From NCBI GenBank assembly GCA_035455185.1, contig DATIFQ010000198.1, positions 1 to 22,527 on the forward strand: 22,527 nucleotides of DNA, in the 5' to 3' direction. A program made the position numbers and the translations under genes. The notes below the pieces were generated by a model, which saw nothing but the letters and a program-made list of their open reading frames with translations, made no database searches and had not been told where the DNA came from. The stretch comes from JAEHDI01 sp035455185. GTDB taxonomy: Bacteria > Acidobacteriota > Terriglobia > Bryobacterales > Bryobacteraceae. Shown here piece after piece: positions 1 to 6,377 of this stretch (positions are counted from its first letter, which is position 1; every line of letters begins with the position of its first letter).

Positions 1-847
1 CCACCGAGAAGTACCTCTGGTGATGGCGCATCACCGTCACCAGAACCTCTTCAGGAAGCTCGAGGTACCGTGCGTCGAAACTTCCGAGGATCGGCGCCGG
101 TTGTTCGGTGAGGTATACCAGCGTGTCGAGTAACGCCTCATCCGCCTTCACCGTTAAGCCTCTCCCGGCCAGCAGGGCTTCAATCTCGCCGGAGATTTTC
201 CGCCGTCGCCCTGCGGCGGACACGATCACGCCGTTCTGCCGGAGCTGCTCCTCGTAGTTTGCGACGGCAACTCGGACCTTTTTCTTGCCCAACTGCCGGT
301 GCCCCGCGGTCGCATTTCCGGACTTAACCTCGGCCAGTTCGAAAGGCACGACCTTGCCACCGAGCAGTGCAACAATCCAGCGGATCGGTCGAATGAAACG
401 TGGACCGCCCTTGCCGGTCCAGTACATCGCCCTCGGGAAGTGGATCTTCAGGATCAGGCCCGGCAGCGCCTCCGAGAGGATCTCGGCTGTCTGCCGCCCC
501 CGGACCTTCCGCTCATAAGAAAGATACTCGCCCTTCGCTGTCCGGACCGTCTTAAGAGCGGAGACTTCGACACCGAGCTTGCGTGCGAACCCGTTAGCGG
601 CGCCCTCGCCGGCTGCCTTCGGCGGGCCTGTGACCCTCTCCTTGCTGTCCGCCTGCCGCGCGAGAAGCCCGTCGGCTTTCAACACGAGCCGCCGGGGCGT
701 CGCATCCACCCAGGTCACGTCGCCGGATAGCTTGTTCGCGGCCAGCACGTCGCGGAAGAGTTGACCCAGGTCTTCGAGCGCCGGACGGATCATCCAGTCG
801 GGGATTTCTTCCGTGCCGATTTCGAGTAGGAACGGAAGCGTCTTCAT
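1..847 (-). CDS. glyS: Glycyl-tRNA synthetase beta subunit, N-terminal part (runs off left edge)
   Basis: Reading the minus strand from an ATG at 847 gives 282 codons without a stop to the window edge. The protein begins MKTLPFLLEIGTEEIP, the typical GlyS N-terminus, and continues through the conserved beta-subunit region, including the stretches GPPKAA and RWIVALLGG. Its ATG overlaps the glyQ stop by an ATGA junction, so the two subunits are translationally coupled. With the alpha subunit it forms the alpha2-beta2 cytoplasmic enzyme that charges tRNA-Gly; the beta subunit contributes tRNA recognition. The C-terminal part, well over half of a usual GlyS of about 690 residues, lies outside the window. 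There is no sign of a frameshift in the visible part. Confidence 0.97.
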   Translation of the reverse strand, partial: MKTLPFLLEIGTEEIPDWMIRPALEDLGQLFRDVLAANKLSGDVTWVDATPRRLVLKADGLLARQADSKERVTGPPKAAGEGAANGFARKLGVEVSALKTVRTAKGEYLSYERKVRGRQTAEILSEALPGLILKIHFPRAMYWTGKGGPRFIRPIRWIVALLGGKVVPFELAEVKSGNATAGHRQLGKKKVRVAVANYEEQLRQNGVIVSAAGRRRKISGEIEALLAGRGLTVKADEALLDTLVYLTEQPAPILGSFDARYLELPEEVLVTVMRHHQRYFSV

Positions 848-1731
848 GCTGCCGCCTCCGCCGCGTTCTGGTCGAGCCACGCCTGCGCCACGCCGACCGC
901 CAGCTTCCGCACTCTCCCGATTACACCCACCCGCTCGGTGACGCTGATCGCGCCGCGCGAGTCAAGGAGGTTGAACAAGTGCGAGCACTTCAGCACGTGG
1001 TCGTAGGCAGGCAGCACCGGGAAGCGCTTCTTGTCCGCGTAGTCAGGGTAGGCGTCGAGCAGCCGCCGGCATTCCTTCTCGTGCAGATCGAACAACTGCC
1101 ACAACGTCCCTACGTCGGCCATCTCGAAGTTGTAGACGGAGAATTGAAGCTCGTCCGCCAGCCGCACATCGCCGTAGGAGGCTTGTGGAGCCCACTCGAT
1201 CTCGTACACGCTTTCCTTGCCCTGGAGAAACGCAGTGAGCCGTTCCAGACCGTATGTCAGTTCAGCCGGAACGAGGTCGAGATCCACACCGCCGCACTGC
1301 TGGAAGTATGTGAACTGCGTGACCTCCAGCCCATCGAGCATCACCTGCCAGCCGATGCCCCATGCGCCGAGGGTCGGCGATTCCCAGTTGTCTTCCTCGA
1401 ACTTGATGTCATGTTTCCCGAGGTCGATGCCGATGGCTTCGAGACTGTCCAGGTACTGGTCCATCACGTCGTCGGGCGACGGCTTGAGGATCACCTGAAG
1501 CTGCGAGTGCTTGTAGAGGCGGTTCGGATTCTCGCCATACCGCCCGTCGGCCGGACGGCGGCTGGGTTGGACGTACGCCACCCGGTACGGCTTCGGTCCC
1601 AGCACGCGAAGGAAGGTCTCCGGGCACATCGTCCCGGCGCCCACCTCGACGTCATACGGCTCCTGGATGACGCACCCACGCCTCGCCCAGTAGTTCTTCA
1701 GCTTGAAAAGGGTCTCTTGAAACGAATCCAT
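844..1731 (-). CDS. glyQ: Glycyl-tRNA synthetase alpha subunit
   Basis: This 295-residue protein carries the class II synthetase core of the alpha subunit: YWARRGC near the N-terminus, then EVGAGTMCPET, YVQPSRRPADGRYGENPNR, EEDNWESPTLGAWGIGW and TQFTYFQQCGG. These match the family closely. I chose the ATG at 1731 (MDSFQETL) because GlyQ normally starts just before the FQ segment. A GTG at 1770 in frame would add 13 residues and has AAGGG five bases upstream, so it cannot be excluded. The enzyme activates glycine with ATP and, with the beta subunit, charges tRNA-Gly. It is followed directly by glyS with a 4-base overlap. Both reading frame and length are normal. Confidence 0.97.
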   Translation of the reverse strand: MDSFQETLFKLKNYWARRGCVIQEPYDVEVGAGTMCPETFLRVLGPKPYRVAYVQPSRRPADGRYGENPNRLYKHSQLQVILKPSPDDVMDQYLDSLEAIGIDLGKHDIKFEEDNWESPTLGAWGIGWQVMLDGLEVTQFTYFQQCGGVDLDLVPAELTYGLERLTAFLQGKESVYEIEWAPQASYGDVRLADELQFSVYNFEMADVGTLWQLFDLHEKECRRLLDAYPDYADKKRFPVLPAYDHVLKCSHLFNLLDSRGAISVTERVGVIGRVRKLAVGVAQAWLDQNAAEAAA

Positions 1732-1914
1732 TCCGGAACTTGCGCTAACGTCCAACCGGCGGCTCGGCACAGAACCCTTGTGCTGCTTCTCGGTACAGGT
1801 GCGGCCGCTTCGTGGCGGGTTGACTCACCCCGGCGGAAATGCCGGCGGCTGGCGTAAGAATCAGGTTACCACAACGCGGCGGCAGAGGCTTTTGTCCGTG
1901 GTTTCACCGTGGCT
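1732..1914. other. Intergenic space between recO and glyQ
   Basis: These 183 bases separate the recO stop from the glyQ start and hold no convincing gene. A small stem-loop, CCGGC-GGAAAT-GCCGG, lies at 1830-1845 and is not followed by a T-run on either strand, so it is a weak terminator or leader hairpin at best. I see no T-box elements, and no clear -35/-10 pair for glyQS. Confidence 0.4.
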
Positions 1915-2556
1915 TCACAGGCTCTCGAGCAGCGGCGCCGTAATCAGCCGGCGCTCGATGTGCTCCTCGATGCGGCGAACTAGGAAGCGTCGGAGATCGG
2001 CGGCGGTCTCCCGGGTCCACTGCCGCGGGGCAAGCGCGCCGATCGGCGTCGTCAGGATCTCAGTGGCAAGCTCCAGTGAGCTGTGGCTCGCTTTCAGCTC
2101 CGGCAGGAATCCCGACAGCCGCACCGACCAGAGGGTGAAGTAGAGCACCGCTGACCACACTCCTTCCGAACGCAAGGCCCAAAAGTGATCCAATACGGCG
2201 AGGAGGAGCCGGAAGAAGCGCTCGCTGTGCTCAGCAGGAGCAAGGAGTTGCTCGGAAACCTCGGCCACGTAGTCGAGCGTGACGGCCGCGGCGTAATCCG
2301 ACTGGAATTCGAACGAAGAGCGGATCAGCTCGCACGAGTCTAGCGTGACCAGCTCGCGGCTTTCCTTTTGGAAGTAGGAGAGGCGGACGTGGGAGAGCCG
2401 CTCCAAACCCGCGCCGAAAGGGCTCTTCGGACGCCGGGCACGCTTCGCCACGCCCCGCAACTTGCCGAGGTCGCGGGCCAGGAAGCTGACGATAAGATCG
2501 CCCTCCTGGAACGGGTAAGTTCGAAGGATCAGCGACTCGCTCTCGCGGGCAGGCAT
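1915..2556 (-). CDS. recO: DNA repair protein RecO
   Basis: The 213-residue product starts MPARESESLILRTYPFQEGD, the characteristic RecO opening (N-terminal OB fold), and continues with ARDLGKLRGVAKRARRPKS and LERLSHVRLSYFQK, both typical of the family. The C-terminal half is the helical RecO domain (GFLPEL and following). RecO works in the RecFOR pathway, loading RecA on SSB-coated single-stranded DNA and annealing strands. An in-frame ATG at 2610 would add 18 residues that do not resemble RecO and would overlap the divergent gene, so the ATG at 2556 is preferred. Many RecO proteins have zinc-binding cysteines after the PEL segment; here that region reads ELKASHSSLE with no CxxC, as in other zinc-less members. 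Confidence 0.93.
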   Translation of the reverse strand: MPARESESLILRTYPFQEGDLIVSFLARDLGKLRGVAKRARRPKSPFGAGLERLSHVRLSYFQKESRELVTLDSCELIRSSFEFQSDYAAAVTLDYVAEVSEQLLAPAEHSERFFRLLLAVLDHFWALRSEGVWSAVLYFTLWSVRLSGFLPELKASHSSLELATEILTTPIGALAPRQWTRETAADLRRFLVRRIEEHIERRLITAPLLESL

Positions 2557-2586
2557 CTCGGCGAGGACAATGTAGCACACCCTTGC

Positions 2587-2592
2587 TATACT
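2587..2592 (+). promoter_or_regulatory. Predicted -10 box (TATACT) for the small zinc-ribbon gene
   Basis: TATACT lies 16 bases before the ATG at 2609, which would give a leader of only about 9-10 bases. No clear TTGACA-like -35 is seen at the right distance. The prediction rests on the -10 match alone and on its position between two divergent genes. Confidence 0.4.
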
Positions 2593-2608
2593 CGGTTTTT
2601 TGAACCCC

Positions 2609-2902
2609 ATGTCTACGCCGAAGTTTCCACTGCCTGATCATCCGGCGCCGGTCTCCGAGCTGGTCGACACCCTCAGCGACGGCACGAAAGTGAAGCGGCG
2701 CGTCCTGCGCCAGCGCGCCTGTAATGAAAAGGACGAGAAGGGAAAGGTCTGCGCCGGGCACCTCAAGCGCTGGTACTTCTTCGGCGACGAAGTAAAGCAG
2801 AAGTTCGGGTCGGAGGCGGAGATCTACCGCTGCGAGAACTGCAAGACGCTTTACCTTCCCAACCTCGAGGAAGAACCGCGCTCCGGAACCCTCCGCTGGT
2901 AG
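2609..2902 (+). CDS. Small zinc-ribbon-like hypothetical protein
   Basis: The 97-residue protein starts at the ATG at 2609 (MSTPKFPLPDHPAP). A TTG at 2600 in frame is possible but would add only three residues. I cannot assign a function. What can be seen is a pair of cysteines (RACNEKDEKGKVCAGH) followed about 30 residues later by CENC in YRCENCKTLYLP, a spacing compatible with a four-cysteine zinc ribbon. The middle, LKRWYFFGDEVKQKFG, is rich in charged and aromatic residues; there is no signal peptide or membrane segment, so it should be cytoplasmic. The gene is divergent from recO, with the two starts about 50 bases apart. Codon use matches its neighbours, which argues for a real gene. 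Confidence 0.7.
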   Translation: MSTPKFPLPDHPAPVSELVDTLSDGTKVKRRVLRQRACNEKDEKGKVCAGHLKRWYFFGDEVKQKFGSEAEIYRCENCKTLYLPNLEEEPRSGTLRW

Positions 2903-2923
2903 GACGCCTGCGCGGGCCGGCCC

Positions 2924-2983
2924 AAGAAAGAAAACCGCACCGGAAGGTCCGGAGGGGGTTGGATGCCTCCGCTTCCGATGCGG
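2924..2983 (-). terminator. Strong hairpin plus T-rich tract, minus strand
   Basis: CCGCA (2935-2939) pairs with TGCGG (2979-2983), then CGGAAG (2941-2946) with CTTCCG (2972-2977), then CGGAGG (2950-2955) with CCTCCG (2966-2971), around a 10-base loop. There is one mismatch and one 3-base bulge in 17 base pairs. On the minus strand the stem is followed at once by TTTTCTTTCTT. That is the layout of an intrinsic terminator for a minus-strand transcript entering from the right, although no minus-strand gene is assigned there. It could also act on the plus strand as a 3' stabilising stem for the zinc-ribbon gene. Confidence 0.6.
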
Positions 2984-3160
2984 TCTGCCCTTATGGGCTT
3001 GGGATCCGGCGCCGGCGCATCTGGAAAATTGAACACCCGCTTGGCCGTTCCATTCCTGGTGAGGCCCGCGTCCTATCTCTCCTACACCACGAATGCCAGA
3101 TAGCGGCCGAAACTCGAGATCCCCGGCGAGACATTATGATGCCGGTAATCCAAAAAATGA

Positions 3161-3279
3161 CCCTCTGTTGCAACCTGCAATCGTTGGAATGAGCGGACTA
3201 AACTCGAAACACCGTCTCCCGCGAGCACGTCGTTCGCTGACACCACCCATCGCCCACGCTTGCCTGTTGCAGCAGAGGG
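3161..3279. repeat. Imperfect 20-bp inverted repeat, 79-bp spacer
   Basis: The segment at 3161-3180 (CCCTCTGTTGCAACCTGCAA) is the reverse complement of 3260-3279 at 17 of 20 positions. No target-site duplication is visible outside the arms and no transposase frame lies within. It may be a tiny non-autonomous element, part of a folded RNA, or chance. Confidence 0.35.
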
Positions 3280-3400
3280 CAGGTTCAAAGAGCTACTCCA
3301 TCAATTCGGTCTTCCTAACCAGCACCCATCCAGCCAATTGGAACAAGCTGTAATTAATTGAAAATACTGGATATTCTCACAGGTAAGCAACTCTACAGTC

Positions 3401-3435
3401 GTGTCACTGCTGCGCCGCCTGTGTCACTGTGACAC
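3401..3435. promoter_or_regulatory. Operator-like palindrome with a direct-repeat half site
   Basis: GTGTCAC-T-GTGACAC at 3421-3435 is a perfect 7-bp inverted repeat around one central base. GTGTCACTG also occurs at 3401-3409, exactly 20 bases upstream, that is about two helical turns. The cluster ends 11 bases before the chosen ATG of the heparinase-like gene, where a repressor would block initiation. I cannot name the regulator. Confidence 0.5.
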
Positions 3436-3446
3436 AATCGAATCGA

Positions 3447-4811
3447 ATGCCCCTCCGGAGTGCCCCCTGCCTCTTGCTGATTCTGATGCTGGTAGCCACC
3501 GCCTGGCCGCAGGTCGTGGAGGAGGAGTACCGGGTCTACACAGAGCACCCGAGGCTCTTCTTGAACACCAAGCGTCTCCGGCTGTTGAAACGGGAACGGG
3601 AGCGCTCATCCCTCCGCTGGCAGCAGTTTGACGCGCTGATGTCCGGCGGCGCGCGGATGCCCGAACCTGGGTTCGCCCATGCCCTTTACTCACAGGTCAC
3701 CGGCGACCCGGCGCACTGCCGGATTGCGATCGACTGGGCGCTCGGGCCGGCGGCAGACCTCCGCCAAGCAGCGCTGGTGTTCGATTGGTGTGAGAGCCGT
3801 CTTACCGGCGACGAATCGGCCCGTCTCGGGGCCAGAATACGGACCTGGATCGGTAAAGCGGCGACCATGCACGAAGTCGCCCCCACGCGAGATCGAGCGC
3901 TCGCCGCGATCGCGCTGGCGGATCATGATTTCCCAGCTTCGGAACAGTACCTGCGGGGGATCATCCGGAAATGGTGGCGTGGCGAAATGGCGCCCGCACT
4001 TCAGTCCGGAAAGAAGAATCTGAACAGCGAAGACGTCTACCCGCTCCTCGAAATCCTGCATGCCGTCCAGGACAACCTGAAAATTGATCTCCGTGAGAAC
4101 GCTCCCGGGTTCTTTCGCGACCTTCCCATCAACCGTCTCCTGAGCTACTATCCCGCCTCCTACCCCGCGCCCGAGAATGAGTACCGCATCCCCGCGTGGA
4201 CCGGCGACGGCGAACCGGACTTGGACGTAGCGGCGCTCTCCCGCGCGGCCGACCTCGCGATGACCGCTTACGATGCGAACATGCGAGAGCACCAGTTTCT
4301 CCAGGGCTGGCTGATCCACGACCGTTTCCTGTTGCGGAGCGCCTTCGGAACTCCTTACGAGTTCCTCTGGGCCAATCCTTACCAGCCGGGACTGAGCTAC
4401 TACCACATGCCGCTGGCGCAGCACGACACCCGCCGGGGCCTGCTCTTCCTGCGATCAAGCTGGGACGACGACGCGGTCTGGCTTGGCGCCTTCGACGGCG
4501 AGATTCAGTTGTTCGAGAACGGGCAGCGCAAGGTGGTGAAGGCGGGTCCGGGCGCCAAACCGGTGCGCATCGGCGATGTCGTGGCCGTCTTCGCCTCAGG
4601 CGCATCTCGCTTCAACATCAACGACCCGGAGGCGAAAGCCGTCTTCATCGTCGGACTGAAGCCGGGCAAGGCGTATGAGATCGAGGTGGACGACGAGGAA
4701 ATGCGGGAGATATCCGCGGATGCTGGCGGCGTTTTGGCGATCGACATTTTTCCCCGGCCGCGCCTCGGCCTCCGCCTTCGTCCCGCCCCTGACGCGAGAC
4801 CCTCCTCTTAG
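3447..4811 (+). CDS. Heparinase II/III-like exported protein
   Basis: The 454-residue product begins MPLRSAPCLLLILMLVATAW, a secretion signal. HPRLFLNTKRLRLLK follows, the usual entry to the alpha/alpha-toroid domain of heparinase II/III and alginate-lyase-like proteins. Residues about 60-270 are helical. The C-terminal part has LLFLRSSWDDDAVWLGAFDG, resembling the beta-sandwich segment (a xRSxWDxDA pattern) of heparinase II/III proteins. Such enzymes eliminate uronic-acid glycosidic bonds, or are inactive relatives. I cannot place all the catalytic residues, so lyase activity is an inference. The start at 3447 is chosen because the GTG at 3429 lies inside the palindrome and adds residues before the signal peptide. 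No good Shine-Dalgarno sequence is seen. It converges on the SDR gene with a 4-base overlap and stands alone on its strand. Confidence 0.68.
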   Translation: MPLRSAPCLLLILMLVATAWPQVVEEEYRVYTEHPRLFLNTKRLRLLKRERERSSLRWQQFDALMSGGARMPEPGFAHALYSQVTGDPAHCRIAIDWALGPAADLRQAALVFDWCESRLTGDESARLGARIRTWIGKAATMHEVAPTRDRALAAIALADHDFPASEQYLRGIIRKWWRGEMAPALQSGKKNLNSEDVYPLLEILHAVQDNLKIDLRENAPGFFRDLPINRLLSYYPASYPAPENEYRIPAWTGDGEPDLDVAALSRAADLAMTAYDANMREHQFLQGWLIHDRFLLRSAFGTPYEFLWANPYQPGLSYYHMPLAQHDTRRGLLFLRSSWDDDAVWLGAFDGEIQLFENGQRKVVKAGPGAKPVRIGDVVAVFASGASRFNINDPEAKAVFIVGLKPGKAYEIEVDDEEMREISADAGGVLAIDIFPRPRLGLRLRPAPDARPSS

Positions 4812-5569
4812 TGGCCCTGGATGGTCATGCCGCCGTCCACCACCAATGTGGCCCCGGTGATGAACGAGGCGGCCTCGGAAGCGAGGAAGAGTACCGCCTC
4901 GGCGATATCCCGTGGGGTGCCGATCCGTCCCAACGGGTGGCACTTGAGAATGCCGCGCATCGCCTCGTGACGATCGGGCATGGTCTTAAGCCAGGCGTCC
5001 AGCATAGGCGTGTCGATGTAACCCGGGCAGATCGCATTGACGCGGATGGCGTCTTTGGCGTGGTCAAGGGCCATCGCCCGCGTCATCCCCAACATGCCGG
5101 CCTTCGATGCGTCGTATGCCACCACGCCGGGGTACGACGCAAAGGCATGTACCGAGGCGATGTTCACGATCGCCCCGCCGCGCCCGCGCATTTTCTCCAG
5201 GGCGTACTTCGAGCAGAGAAAAGCGCCCCTCAGATTGACGTCGAGCTGGCGGTCCCACCCCTTCGCCGAGATCTCCGAAGCGGAGCCGAGCACTTCGATT
5301 CCGGCGTTGTTGACCAGTACGTCCAGACGGCCGAACCGTTTCACCGTCTCTTCAACTGCCGCTTCCACTTGTTCTTCCACGGAGACATCCGCCGCGATCG
5401 CAAGCGCCGGCCCTTTCGAGCCTAGTTGTTCGGCCGCGTCCTGAATCCGGTCGGCCAGTACATCCACAGCAGCCACCGATGCGCCCGCCTCCAGAAAACG
5501 CTCGGCGATGCCGAAGCCGATCCCTTGCGCTGCGCCGGTGACTATCGCAACTCTGTTGTCAAAGCGCAT
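4808..5569 (-). CDS. Short-chain dehydrogenase/reductase (SDR)
   Basis: This classical SDR of 253 residues has the cofactor motif TGAAQGIG at 11-18, an acidic residue D36 at the end of the second strand (favouring NAD over NADP), NNAG at 87-90, and the catalytic set N112, S139, Y152 and K156 (YDASK). The C-terminal SFITGATLVVDGG is typical of the glucose-dehydrogenase/3-oxoacyl-reductase-like group. The substrate cannot be read from sequence; given its neighbours, a sugar or sugar-acid alcohol group is likely. It is the last gene of a minus-strand group and starts 6 bases after the MBL-fold gene stops, with no obvious Shine-Dalgarno sequence, so translation is probably coupled. Confidence 0.92.
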   Translation of the reverse strand: MRFDNRVAIVTGAAQGIGFGIAERFLEAGASVAAVDVLADRIQDAAEQLGSKGPALAIAADVSVEEQVEAAVEETVKRFGRLDVLVNNAGIEVLGSASEISAKGWDRQLDVNLRGAFLCSKYALEKMRGRGGAIVNIASVHAFASYPGVVAYDASKAGMLGMTRAMALDHAKDAIRVNAICPGYIDTPMLDAWLKTMPDRHEAMRGILKCHPLGRIGTPRDIAEAVLFLASEAASFITGATLVVDGGMTIQGH

Positions 5570-5575
5570 GGGCGG

Positions 5576-6295
5576 TCAATAATACCAGTCCCGATTTCGA
5601 ACTTCGATCCCCGTCCCGGCCAACCCTTTCTCGAACAGCAGCAGGTCAGAGCCGCGGTAATGATATGGGTACACGACCTTCGGCTTGAAGGCGCGCACGG
5701 CCTCGGCGGCCTCCTCCGGCGGCATCGTGTAGGGTAGGTTCATGCATACGAAGGCGATATCGACATCCCGCAGTGCCTTCATCTCGGGAATTCCCTCGGT
5801 GTCGCCGGAAACGTAGATTCGCTTCCCGCCAAAAGTGAGCAGATAGCCCACGCCTCGGCCCTTTTCGTGAAACAGCTTGCCCTCGGCCGGTCCGCGTTTC
5901 AGGTTGTAGGCAGGCATCGCCTCCACCGTCCACTTCCCGAACGTTTTGGTCTGACCGGCCCGGACCGGCACGGCCCCGGGAATCTTCGCGGCCACAACTT
6001 CTGGCCCGACCACCGGTGTGCGCGCCTTCTTCAGTTTGTCGACCATCGCCGCGTCAAGATGGTCGCCGTGGTTGTCGGTGATCAGAATGAGGTCGGCCTG
6101 CGGGAGGCCCTCGTAGTTGCCCTGGCTCCAGGGGTCGACGTGAACCACCTGCCCGCCGCCCTCCAGCATCAGGCTCGCATGCCGAACCGGAGTGATCCGA
6201 AGCGGTCCCTCAGCCGTCGGGAACTCGTCCGTCTTGCGCTTCGTTTGTGCGGTGACAAGTGCGCCCAGCAGGAACAGCAATGCGACGCTTTTCAT
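5576..6295 (-). CDS. Exported metallo-beta-lactamase-fold protein, UlaG-like (COG2220 type)
   Basis: The 239-residue protein starts MKSVALLFLLGALVTAQ, a signal peptide. The MBL fold follows: HVDPW at 52-56, the metal motif TDNHGDHLD at 73-81, GDTEG from 164 and PYHYRG near 210. In the usual HxHxDH motif the first histidine is replaced by D74, leaving H76, D78 and H79; the later PAHH-like position reads PAYN (128-131). The protein probably binds at least one metal, but its reaction is unknown. UlaG relatives are lactonases or phosphodiesterases, so sugar-lactone hydrolysis is possible here. An ATG at 6352 would place 19 extra residues before the signal peptide and is less likely. It sits 82 bases after the dehydrogenase gene and 6 bases before the SDR. 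Confidence 0.85.
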   Translation of the reverse strand: MKSVALLFLLGALVTAQTKRKTDEFPTAEGPLRITPVRHASLMLEGGGQVVHVDPWSQGNYEGLPQADLILITDNHGDHLDAAMVDKLKKARTPVVGPEVVAAKIPGAVPVRAGQTKTFGKWTVEAMPAYNLKRGPAEGKLFHEKGRGVGYLLTFGGKRIYVSGDTEGIPEMKALRDVDIAFVCMNLPYTMPPEEAAEAVRAFKPKVVYPYHYRGSDLLLFEKGLAGTGIEVRNRDWYY

Positions 6296-6301
6296 GCCTG
6301 C

Positions 6302-6307
6302 ATTGTA
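6302..6307 (-). promoter_or_regulatory. Predicted -10 box (TACAAT) giving a leaderless MBL mRNA
   Basis: On the minus strand TACAAT ends 6 bases before the ATG at 6295, so a transcript starting at the usual distance would begin at the start codon itself. A weak TTGCAG lies 15 bases further upstream. It suggests the MBL and SDR genes can be transcribed independently of the genes before them. Confidence 0.4.
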
Positions 6308-6377
6308 TCCGAACGGCAGGAACTGCAACGCTACGGCGGAGTTCCTATACACGTAGGGGATCGGCCCGCCACTGCAC

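Larger units (their letters stand above)
2903..3446. other. Gene-poor region between the zinc-ribbon gene and the heparinase-like gene
   Basis: No open frame here of 60-90 codons resembles a protein I know, and the region is lower in GC toward its right side (about 3130-3400) than the flanking genes. It contains a large hairpin with a T-rich tail on the minus strand (2924-2983), a small GCCC-TTAT-GGGC hairpin (2987-2998), a CTATCT/AGATAG inverted repeat (3073-3078 and 3098-3103), a 20-bp imperfect inverted repeat (3161-3180 and 3260-3279) and an operator-like palindrome (3421-3435). I found no tRNA, and no 5S, tmRNA, RNase P or SRP RNA signature. A non-coding RNA or a decayed element is possible. 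Confidence 0.5.

Noticed and set aside
979..1857. Plus-strand open frame of 292 codons over glyQ
   Set aside because: It lies antisense to a clearly identified glyQ and has no recognisable protein features; long antisense frames are common in GC-rich genes.
1732..1914. T-box riboswitch upstream of glyQS
   Set aside because: No T-box sequence, specifier loop or terminator/antiterminator pair can be found.
2921..3120. 6S RNA, SRP RNA or rRNA fragment
   Set aside because: CCGGAAGG and GTGTAGGA resemble pieces of SRP and 23S RNA, but the surrounding conserved bases are missing; kept only as an unassigned RNA candidate.
3082..3353. Small frames on both strands (68 and 86 codons)
   Set aside because: No recognisable motifs, no ribosome sites, and they overlap one another in a gene-poor stretch with repeats.
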